A stretch of 64,000 bases of DNA from Psychrobacter sp. UBA3962 (lineage in GTDB: Bacteria > Pseudomonadota > Gammaproteobacteria > Pseudomonadales > Moraxellaceae): the NCBI RefSeq assembly GCF_002385225.1, contig NZ_DGDC01000052.1, forward strand, positions 1 through 64,000, given 5' to 3'. Of this stretch, positions 43,397 to 50,375 are shown piece after piece (the stretch's first letter is position 1; every line of letters begins with the position of its first letter). Below the pieces are notes generated by a model that saw only the letters and a program-made list of their open reading frames with translations, ran no database searches and was not told the origin of the DNA. Both the position numbers and the translations under genes were made by a program.

Positions 43397-44797
43397 ATGT
43401 CAGATCGCTATGGAGAGTTTGTTCAGTCGCCACTAGGTAAGAAAGTTGCTAAAAACTTAGGTTTACCTCTACCCACTAAGTTAGATCGTTTTGAAGCGGG
43501 CGAAAAAGTCGTTCGTGGCAGCGTACTATTTGGTTCTGCTGCCGGTGAAGACAGTAGCGTAAGTGACGCTGTTGCTACCGTATTAAATAAGCTTCATGCC
43601 GAAGTGTATGTGGCTGGTGATGATGCTAATAAAGGCGCTTTAACAGGTGCTGGTGTAGAAGCCAAAGACAGTGAAAATAATAGTGATAAGTATAAAGTCC
43701 TTATCTTTGATGCCAGTAATATCGCTTATGCCCCAGATCTAAAGCAAATGTATGACTTCTTCCACCCAGTAGCTCGTCAAGTTGAGAAGTCTGGCCGAGT
43801 AATCATTATTGGTCGTCCGCCAGAAGAGTGTGAGACTATCGGCGAAGCTTTGGCGCAAAGATCTCTTGAAGGTTTTGTTAAGTCTGTGGGTAAAGAATTT
43901 AAAAATGGTATTACTTCACAGTTGCTATATGTGAGCAAAGGGGCTGAAACGAACATCGATTCTACCTTACGTTTCTTCATCTCTGCTCGTTCTGCTTACG
44001 TTTCAGGTCAAGTAGTGCGTATTGGTGAAGGCAAAGTGCAAGAGCTTGATTGGTCGAAGCCATTTGCTGGTAAAACAATTTTGGTAACTGGTGCTAGCCG
44101 CGGTATTGGTGAGTCTATGGCACGAGTATTGGCTCGTGACGGCGCTCATGTGATTTGCTTAGATATTCCACAGCAGCAAGCAGACCTACAAAAAGTAGCA
44201 GGTGAAATCGGGGGCTCTACGTTGGCTCTAGATATCACAGCTGAAGATGCAGGTAAGAAAATTGCTGAAGCCGCTGCCAAACGCAATGGCTTAGATGGTA
44301 TCGTACATAATGCAGGGGTAACTCGTGATAAGACCCTAGCTAAGATGGACGAAAACCAGTGGAATATGGTTATCGATATTAACTTACAAAGTATCGCAGC
44401 CATCAACGACTACCTATTTGAAAATGATGTGTTGAATGAAGATGCCCGCATTGTTTGCGTATCTTCAATCTCAGGTATCGCTGGTAACCTAGGTCAAACC
44501 AACTATGCAACTTCTAAAGCAGGGGTTATTGGTCTGGTTCAGGCCACCGCTAAGAAGCTAAAAGAAGAAGGCAAAGGCATAACCATTAACGCCGTTGCTC
44601 CAGGCTTTATTGAGACGCAAATGACTGCGGCTATTCCATTAACCATCCGTGAAGCCGGTCGTCGTATGAACTCTATGAGCCAAGGCGGTTTACCAATTGA
44701 CGTTGCTGAAGCAACTGCTTGGTTAGCAACACCAGCTTCAGGTGGCGTTAACGGTAATATCGTTCGAGTTTGTGGTCAAAGCTTATTAGGCGCTTAA
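43397..44797 (+). CDS. high-molecular-weight 3-oxoacyl-ACP/CoA reductase (FabG4-like SDR)
   Basis: The 466-residue protein has an N-terminal domain of about 220 residues of flavodoxin-like look (SDRYGEFVQSPLGKKVAKNLG) fused to a short-chain dehydrogenase. The SDR part has TGASRGIGE (231-239), HNAG (304-307), the catalytic Ser in SSISG and Tyr370-Lys374 in YATSK. This is the HMW-FabG layout, in which enzymes reduce 3-oxoacyl-CoA or -ACP with NAD(P)H. AGGAG lies 7 nt from the ATG. The dehydratase gene follows 148 bp later after a terminator, and the thiolase gene is divergent. Confidence 0.85.
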   Translation: MSDRYGEFVQSPLGKKVAKNLGLPLPTKLDRFEAGEKVVRGSVLFGSAAGEDSSVSDAVATVLNKLHAEVYVAGDDANKGALTGAGVEAKDSENNSDKYKVLIFDASNIAYAPDLKQMYDFFHPVARQVEKSGRVIIIGRPPEECETIGEALAQRSLEGFVKSVGKEFKNGITSQLLYVSKGAETNIDSTLRFFISARSAYVSGQVVRIGEGKVQELDWSKPFAGKTILVTGASRGIGESMARVLARDGAHVICLDIPQQQADLQKVAGEIGGSTLALDITAEDAGKKIAEAAAKRNGLDGIVHNAGVTRDKTLAKMDENQWNMVIDINLQSIAAINDYLFENDVLNEDARIVCVSSISGIAGNLGQTNYATSKAGVIGLVQATAKKLKEEGKGITINAVAPGFIETQMTAAIPLTIREAGRRMNSMSQGGLPIDVAEATAWLATPASGGVNGNIVRVCGQSLLGA

Positions 44798-44872
44798 TCC
44801 GCTTTATTAAGCTATATAGGATATCAACGGCTAGCTGTAGGTAAATCATAGCTGTCTTTGATATTTGCGCGA

Positions 44873-44902
44873 AAAGGGCCATCATTACGATGGCTCTTTT
44901 TA
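44873..44902 (+). terminator. intrinsic terminator after the FabG-like gene
   Basis: GGGCCATC/GATGGCTC stem with a 5-nt loop followed by TTTTT; the next gene starts 44 bp later. Confidence 0.8.
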
Positions 44903-44945
44903 TAACAATTTGCTATTACCTATACATTAATAATAAGGATTAATT

Positions 44946-45845
44946 ATGACCATTCGTGAATTTAAAAGCTTACCTGAAGCCAGTCAAACTTACCCTAAAG
45001 TCATTAGGTCATTGCTACCTGTCGTTGGTGGTAATAAAAAAGCTAAGAAAAACGTATTACCTGAAGCCACTTATACAGTAAATGAGCTAAAAGTTAATAA
45101 GACTAACTTACAAAATTATCGCCGTATTTGTGGTTTTGCTGACAACGGTCAAATTCCTCCTACTTACTTTGCAGTGTTGTCCCAGTCTTTACAGATGAAT
45201 ATGATGGTAGATGAGGCTTTCCCATTTGCTATGTTGGGCTTGGTACACGTGGCCAACTCAGTCACCCAGCATCGTCGTATCGCTGATTCAGAAGTAGTGT
45301 CTATGCGAGTCAGTTTTGCCAACCTACGTGATCATGACAAAGGCAAGCAGTTTGACTTTGTGACTGAAGTTTATAGTGAAGAAGAATTGGTTTGGGAAGG
45401 CACATCGACTTATTTATCTCGTCAAAAAACTGAGAACTCAGATGGTAAGGACAGTAAGCCAAAAACAGTTAACCAAAAGCCTACCGCTGCTAAAGATGAC
45501 TTACATAGTATCTTTGCAGTACCAGAAGATATTGGGCGCCGTTATGCCAAAATCTCAGGTGACTTCAACTTAATTCATATTCATGCAGTAACTGCTAAAG
45601 CCTTTGGTTTCCCAAAAGCCATTGCTCATGGTATGTGGTCAAAAGCCAAGTGTTTAAGCTTAATGGATTTGCCAGAAGCATACACTGTGGACGTGGCTTT
45701 CAAATTACCGATTCTTCTGCCATCAGAAGTTGAGTTAATTGGGGATAATTTGAAGAAGCTGCAGCAGTCTGGCACTGTTGAATTTGACTTGTATAGTGCC
45801 AAAAATGATAAGCCACATCTGGCAGGTACTATCAAAAAACTGTAA
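44946..45845 (+). CDS. MaoC-type hydratase/dehydratase (hotdog fold)
   Basis: MaoC-like enzymes hydrate trans-2-enoyl-CoA or dehydrate 3-hydroxyacyl-CoA/ACP. The 299-residue protein has the hydratase-2 motif Y-x3-SGDFNLIH (Tyr200 to His211) followed by KAFGFPKAIAHGMW, with catalytic Asp206 and His211 expected. The N-terminal half is a second, degenerate hotdog-like domain (residues 70-160). AAGGA precedes the ATG. Together with the reductase and thiolase it could form a full reduction/dehydration or beta-oxidation-reversal cycle. A hairpin follows at 45889-45926. Confidence 0.85.
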   Translation: MTIREFKSLPEASQTYPKVIRSLLPVVGGNKKAKKNVLPEATYTVNELKVNKTNLQNYRRICGFADNGQIPPTYFAVLSQSLQMNMMVDEAFPFAMLGLVHVANSVTQHRRIADSEVVSMRVSFANLRDHDKGKQFDFVTEVYSEEELVWEGTSTYLSRQKTENSDGKDSKPKTVNQKPTAAKDDLHSIFAVPEDIGRRYAKISGDFNLIHIHAVTAKAFGFPKAIAHGMWSKAKCLSLMDLPEAYTVDVAFKLPILLPSEVELIGDNLKKLQQSGTVEFDLYSAKNDKPHLAGTIKKL

Positions 45846-45888
45846 GCTTTAAAACGATAGCAAGATAAACTATCATTGTGATATTTAT

Positions 45889-45926
45889 TAGAATTCAGCT
45901 AAGGCTTATTGCTTTGGCTGAATTTA
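45889..45926 (+). terminator. hairpin terminator after the MaoC-type gene
   Basis: GAATTCAGCTAAGGC (45891-45905) pairs with GCTTTGGCTGAATTT (45911-45925), mostly perfect, with a short loop; the T run is interrupted, so strength is moderate. Confidence 0.6.
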
Positions 45927-45948
45927 TTACGTTTTTAAGGGAAAGAAT

Positions 45949-46461
45949 ATGGCCAATGAGGTTGAAACAACAGCAGAGCGTACCGAAACTCAGCAACAAC
46001 AAGCAACATCGCTACAAGCTTCGTTAGAGCAAGTGTTAGATAATGCTAAGTTTCCAGATGCCAATACGGTAGTAACGGGCAAATTGTCTCCAGAAAAAAT
46101 TACTAAAATTGCGGAAGCAGGTATAGAGCACATCATCAATCTACAGCCTGACTCTGAGCTGACCTTTGATGAAAAATCAGCGGTAGAAGCAGCTGGCATT
46201 CATTATACCCATTTGCCTATTTCAGGGGCTAATGATCTAAAGCAAATCAATCTGTTGGAGTTTGATAAAGCGTTACGTACCCATCATGGCAAAAAAACGT
46301 TACTTCATTGTGGCTCAGGGAACCGTGTAGGGGCTTGTATCGCCTTACGTGCTGGGTGGCTACGAGGTCGTAAGATGGATACTGCCTTGGAGCGTGGTAA
46401 GGAGCATGGCTTAGAGAGTCTGGAAGAAGAGGTTCGCATGCGTTTATTGGTGCCTCGCTAA
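45949..46461 (+). CDS. cysteine-phosphatase-like protein (BLH phosphatase/DUF442 type)
   Basis: The 170-residue protein has an N-terminal Gln-rich tail of about 30 residues, then the fold seen in the phosphatase half of beta-lactamase hydrolase-like proteins: VTGKLSPEKITKIAEAGIEHIINLQ, AGIHYTHLPISG and the catalytic loop LLHCGSGNRVGA (Cys121, Arg126). The Cys-x4-Arg loop is shorter than the Cys-x5-Arg loop of tyrosine phosphatases but is normal for this family. Enzyme activity is unproven. AAGGGA precedes the ATG. A beta-lactamase-like gene follows 100 bp later. Confidence 0.75.
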   Translation: MANEVETTAERTETQQQQATSLQASLEQVLDNAKFPDANTVVTGKLSPEKITKIAEAGIEHIINLQPDSELTFDEKSAVEAAGIHYTHLPISGANDLKQINLLEFDKALRTHHGKKTLLHCGSGNRVGACIALRAGWLRGRKMDTALERGKEHGLESLEEEVRMRLLVPR

Positions 46462-46561
46462 TAACGGGTCTTATTAATAGTGGGCTGGCTATCATTTGCC
46501 AAATGAACACTTTATCGCCTGCACATTTTTGTTTTTAATATTTAATTTTTAGAGTTAGCAT

Positions 46562-47935
46562 ATGGATAATCTGCAAGCACAATTAACCCAGCTTATGAGA
46601 GATTTACAATTAGAGGACGCACCAGCAGGCGGCTCTGTGGTGGTTTATCATAAGGGAGAATTGATTGCACAAGCCAATGCTGGCTACGCCGTACCTGACA
46701 CCCCATGGGATAAAGATACTTTGTCGCTGAACTTTTCTACTGGAAAAGGGGTGTTGGTAACGCTGATTCATATCCTAGTGTGTAATGGCTTATTGGACTA
46801 TGATCAACCATTGGCACACTATTGGCCAGAATTTGCAGCAAATGGTAAGCAGGACATTACTTTACGCCAAGTGCTAACCCATCAAGCAGGGCTATTCAAT
46901 ATTCAATCCGTTACCGATACCGCAGAAGATATGGTTCATTGGCACCAGATGTTGAGTAGAGTTGAAGCCATGAGCCCTAGAGTCCCAGCCAATCAGCAGG
47001 CGACAAGTGCTTATAGTGCCTTGGTCTCCGGCTGGGTATTGGGAGGTTTGATAGAGAAGGTAACCAATCAGACATTAAATGAAGTTATCGATGAATATTT
47101 GGCAAAACCACTGGGTATTGAAGGCAGTCTTTATTTTGGGGTTCCTCAACAAAAGCTGACGGATGTGGCCACGCTCACTAAGAACTTTGAACACTTCGAA
47201 ACTTTCATTGGGGTAAAAGAGGACTCACAGTCTGATCTCTCTGCCCCTAAAAAAAGAAGTGCTAAGCCAAAGCTACGCTCTGATAATGAACAAACTTTGC
47301 AAATCTATCAAAATTTGATGGCTTATCCGTGCTGGCAGGCCGCTATGAAACAACAAGCAGGCTCTGAGCAACAAGACCAAGCTAGTAATAAAGCGATTTT
47401 AAATACCTTGGATATTGCCAATTTATATTTTGATATGAGTAGTATCCAAATGCAGGACTTCAAGTATGCTTTAGTTCCTGCTGGCCGCTCAGGCTTTAAT
47501 TACTATACTGCCGACGCATTGATGGCAAAAATACCTGCAGCAAACAATGTGGCTTCAGCTGATGCATTGGCTAAGATGTATGCCATGCTTGCCAATAAAG
47601 GGCGCTGGCAAGGCAAACAGCTCATCTCTGAGCAAGTATTTCAGCAACTATCGCAAATTAATGTCAAAGGTCCAGATGCCATTATGCCCGCAGCTGATCC
47701 GCACAGCATGCAGTGGCGTCTGGGTTATCATAGAGTTTTTAGTCGTTGTTATAGCAGTGAGGAGCTTAGCTCTGCCTTTGGCCATATGGGCTATAATGGT
47801 TCAGTGGCTTGGTGTGATTTTGAACGAGAGCTTGCTGTGGCATTTGTGCATAACTACGATGTGGTTATGAGTACCGATATTCGCCAGTTTGCGATTACCG
47901 AGACCATTTTGCAATGGCTTGATCAACAACAATAG
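46562..47935 (+). CDS. beta-lactamase-related serine hydrolase
   Basis: The 457-residue protein belongs to the class C beta-lactamase/CubicO-type hydrolases. The nucleophile motif is FSTGKG (Ser59, Lys62) and the Tyr motif is YSA (Tyr151). TLRQVLTHQAGLFN is typical, and GHMGYNGSVAWCDFERELAVAFVHN near the end supplies the third motif region. The family includes esterases and peptidases, so antibiotic hydrolysis cannot be assumed. No signal peptide is evident, which points to a cytoplasmic enzyme. The gene converges on the antiporter gene with only 30 bp between. Confidence 0.85.
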   Translation: MDNLQAQLTQLMRDLQLEDAPAGGSVVVYHKGELIAQANAGYAVPDTPWDKDTLSLNFSTGKGVLVTLIHILVCNGLLDYDQPLAHYWPEFAANGKQDITLRQVLTHQAGLFNIQSVTDTAEDMVHWHQMLSRVEAMSPRVPANQQATSAYSALVSGWVLGGLIEKVTNQTLNEVIDEYLAKPLGIEGSLYFGVPQQKLTDVATLTKNFEHFETFIGVKEDSQSDLSAPKKRSAKPKLRSDNEQTLQIYQNLMAYPCWQAAMKQQAGSEQQDQASNKAILNTLDIANLYFDMSSIQMQDFKYALVPAGRSGFNYYTADALMAKIPAANNVASADALAKMYAMLANKGRWQGKQLISEQVFQQLSQINVKGPDAIMPAADPHSMQWRLGYHRVFSRCYSSEELSSAFGHMGYNGSVAWCDFERELAVAFVHNYDVVMSTDIRQFAITETILQWLDQQQ

Positions 47936-47965
47936 TTGGTGGTTTTATTCACTCACAAGTTTAAG

Positions 47966-49210
47966 TTACTTTGTTCCAGTAGACAGCTTCATCAATAGCG
48001 GCGCGGTGACTCCATGGATGAAGATTGAGCCAATCACTACAATGGAACAAATAATCCATAAGTCGCTGGCCTCAGAGGGGTCAAAAACGCCCTTATTTAG
48101 CGCGTAAGCCAAATAGTAAAAAGTACCAATACCTCGTATGCCTAAGCTTGCAATGGCAAAGCGTTCTTTATGAGGTAAATTCAATCCTGCTAATCCAATC
48201 CAGCCTGCGAGGGGACGTACCAATAGCAGGATAAGCAGACTCACAGCATAAACCTGCCAAGTCAGCTCTACGCCAGAGCTGAGTCCTTGACCCAGTGCCA
48301 TCCCAAAGATAACCAACACCAATGACATCAATAAACCTTCAGATTGCTCGGCAAAGTCATGTAACTCTTCATGATAGTCGTGCCCATGTTGGGTGCGTCT
48401 AAAAGTAAATGCCGCCACAAAGACTGCAATGAAGCCATAGCCATGGATAAATTCAGCCAGCCCATAAGCCAAAAGGGTAATGGCAATGATCACATAGCCT
48501 TGTGACAGGGCTGTCTCTTTGGTTCTGTTAGAAAAGACAATACGTCCAATTGTTTTTCCAACAGCTACGCCAATAACTAAACCTGCTGCAATCCGCCAAA
48601 TCACATCCATGGTAAACCAATCAAGTAGTAAGCTTGAGGTTATCTTATCGGTGCTAGTAAATTGTTCTGCAATCTTGATAGCAAGGTAAACAAAAGGGAA
48701 GGCAAGACCGTCATTAAGCCCCGCCTCTGAGGTCAATGCAAATCGAGGTAAGTCTTCTCCATCACCATTAGGCGGTCCCACTTGAACGCTTGAAGCCAGT
48801 ACAGGGTCGGTCGGTGCCAGTACTGCGCCAAGTAGTAGGGCTGCGCCTAGGCTCAAACTAAATATATAATGACCCAATGCGGCCATAGCCACGATACATA
48901 ACGGCATGGTTATCAGCAACAAACGTATGGTGGGTCGCCATCTTTGATATTTTAAAGGGGTATCAAGCTTAATACCTGCGCCAACCAATGATACTAAGAC
49001 AACCAATTCACAAAGTTTTTCAACAAACGTGCCATTATCAATAGGACTTAAAAAAGGAAAGCTGGTCCATAAGTAGCCTATAGTCAGGCCTAATATAACC
49101 TGCAACATAGGTAAGGAGAGTGGCAGTCGCTTTAAAAAATAAGGGGCGAATCCTCCTAATAAAAAGGCAAAGCCGCAAACTAATAAGAAATGGTTATAGT
49201 TTTCTATCAT
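47966..49210 (-). CDS. CPA1-type sodium/proton antiporter (NhaP-like)
   Basis: The 414-residue protein has about 11-12 hydrophobic segments and the CPA1 marks LAPTDPVLASSV and LTSEAGLNDGLAFPFVYLAI, whose Asp residues bind cations. It starts in a helix (LLVCGFAFLLGGFAPYFLKRLPLSLP) and ends HGVTAPLLMKLSTGTK. It most likely exchanges Na+, K+ or Li+ for H+. Non-coding DNA of 510 bp lies upstream, with tandem repeats about 100-165 bp before the start. Confidence 0.9.
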   Translation of the reverse strand: MIENYNHFLLVCGFAFLLGGFAPYFLKRLPLSLPMLQVILGLTIGYLWTSFPFLSPIDNGTFVEKLCELVVLVSLVGAGIKLDTPLKYQRWRPTIRLLLITMPLCIVAMAALGHYIFSLSLGAALLLGAVLAPTDPVLASSVQVGPPNGDGEDLPRFALTSEAGLNDGLAFPFVYLAIKIAEQFTSTDKITSSLLLDWFTMDVIWRIAAGLVIGVAVGKTIGRIVFSNRTKETALSQGYVIIAITLLAYGLAEFIHGYGFIAVFVAAFTFRRTQHGHDYHEELHDFAEQSEGLLMSLVLVIFGMALGQGLSSGVELTWQVYAVSLLILLLVRPLAGWIGLAGLNLPHKERFAIASLGIRGIGTFYYLAYALNKGVFDPSEASDLWIICSIVVIGSIFIHGVTAPLLMKLSTGTK

Positions 49211-49311
49211 ATTGATCCGATTGCTTTAGGAGGAGGGTTAATAATTTTTTATCTTCCTAAAAAGGCAAGTTGCACCCTATATCTACAGGTAGGTTGGGCT
49301 AGAGTAGAACA

Positions 49312-49374
49312 GCTATTTTAGGGGGAGATACGATTATTTTAAGGGAAGACACAGTTATTTTAAGGGCGGATACA
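49312..49374. repeat. three tandem copies of a 21-bp unit
   Basis: TATTTTA begins at 49314, 49335 and 49356, an exact 21-bp period. The copies share the core (G/A)TTATTTTAAGGG followed by a purine-rich GA(T/C)AC; copy one has ATTTTAGGGGG instead. 21 bp is two helical turns, so a protein could bind the copies on one face. The repeats lie 100-165 bp upstream of the antiporter start. Confidence 0.7.
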
Positions 49375-49497
49375 ATAAATTATAAAGTATCAAGGAAAGC
49401 TATGATGAAGGAATAACCAATAAAAACCGTTATTTTTTAGTTAATGAAAAACAAATAAGTTTTGTGATTTGGTAAATTCACAATCTTGAAAGGGAGA

Positions 49498-49670
49498 AAC
49501 TGACTGTCAGTGTCTGGTAGTAAGCTATAACAGGTAACGTATGAAAAGTGAGGGGTACTGGGCATGAGTAGTAAAAAAAGCACGCCTGCCCACAACGCTT
49601 AGCAACCACTACAGAATGTTTTCAACCCCCTGTTGTGGCGGTAAGGGGTCTGACACTCGCCCAGTCAGTT
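49498..49670. ncRNA. structured GC-rich element, possible ncRNA or small mobile repeat
   Basis: The core 49557-49665 starts and ends with ACTGGGC/GCCCAGT, extended by GAGT/ACTC. Inside, CCACAAC (49590-49596) pairs with GTTGTGG (49632-49638). AACTGACTG (49498-49506) can instead pair with CAGTCAGTT (49662-49670), and CTGAC/GTCAG (49650-49668) forms a local hairpin. These pairings exclude each other. A run of seven A residues (49573-49579) would be a T run on the minus strand, beyond the inner stem. The type is not established; it may be an RNA, a repeat, or a degraded insertion remnant. Confidence 0.35.
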
Positions 49671-49720
49671 CCAATTGTTATTGTAGCAAATAAGGGAAGG
49701 TTAGAGGCGTGTAATAGGGC

Positions 49721-50179
49721 CTATTGCACCAAATCTATTTGCCAATTATTGGCTTGAATAACAAGATTTAATTTGCGTAACTTCATGGACAAATCATCGG
49801 CTTGCTTCTGTAGGGCTGACACAGAGACCATTACCTTCCATTTTATTTCGCGGGGGCTATAACGGGCAGCTTCGTTACTGGCCATATCAATGGCGTCGAT
49901 TAAAAGTTTATGACGCATCTCTAATTCATCTCTTTTATTTAATAGGCTCAATAGCGATTCACCTTCGCTGGTTTGACTCAAAGCATTGGTGCGGTGAATT
50001 TTCTCTATTAGTAAGGCAAGCTCGGTGATGACTTGATTGGCTTCAATGATGAGCGCACTGGGATCTTCGTTTGGGGTATCACCGTCTTGCACTTTTACAT
50101 TATTGGCAATGCGTGCTTTTAATTGAAATAGCTTTTTTTGTAAATCACTTCGGATCAATAATGCTTCTGCGAGCTTCAT
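49721..50179 (-). CDS. DIP1984-family (septicolysin-like) protein
   Basis: This 152-residue protein matches my recollection of the DIP1984 family, of unknown function: MKLAEALLIRSDLQKKL, RIANNVKVQDGDTPNEDP, LIEKIHRTNALSQ and the end LRKLNLVIQANNWQIDLV. It is almost entirely helical and probably forms coiled coils. The 'septicolysin' name in databases comes from one member and does not prove a toxin. AGGAAA is 6 nt before the ATG. ilvD starts more than 2 kb upstream on the same strand and ends 196 bp before this gene. Confidence 0.75.
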   Translation of the reverse strand: MKLAEALLIRSDLQKKLFQLKARIANNVKVQDGDTPNEDPSALIIEANQVITELALLIEKIHRTNALSQTSEGESLLSLLNKRDELEMRHKLLIDAIDMASNEAARYSPREIKWKVMVSVSALQKQADDLSMKLRKLNLVIQANNWQIDLVQ

Positions 50180-50324
50180 GGCATTTCCTGTTTAATAGGT
50201 GATAGAGGTTCTATATTCTGTATAAAGAGCAAAATGCTCACTCTACAAGAGGATGACTTTACAGGACACTGACTCTATAAATTAAGCGTTTTTTATAGGT
50301 CATAAAAATAATATGTTTTAAGCA

Positions 50325-50354
50325 TCAAAAAAGCCAGCCGAAGCTGACTTTTTT
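50325..50354 (-). terminator. intrinsic terminator of ilvD (UUCG tetraloop)
   Basis: On the minus strand the stem AGTCAGC-TTCG-GCTGGCT, with one G-U wobble and a C(UUCG)G loop, is followed by TTTTTT, 20-50 bp after the ilvD stop. Confidence 0.9.
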
Positions 50355-50375
50355 ATAATAACAATGATTTACAGT

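Larger units (their letters stand above)
49211..49720. other. 510-bp intergenic region with tandem repeats and a structured element
   Basis: No gene of normal size is present. It holds three 21-bp tandem repeats (49312-49374) and a GC-rich structured element (about 49498-49670); both are described separately. It is bounded by two minus-strand genes (the DIP1984-type gene ends at 49721), so minus-strand promoters for the antiporter are expected in it. Confidence 0.6.

Noticed and set aside
47547..47870. 107-codon frame inside the beta-lactamase-like gene
   Set aside because: Out-of-frame shadow of a well-supported gene; no family resemblance.
49541..49602. Two overlapping mini-frames (ATG at 49541 and 49564) in the structured element
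   Set aside because: They encode only 8 and 12 residues, lack a convincing Shine-Dalgarno sequence and may be chance; mentioned only as part of the structured-element finding.
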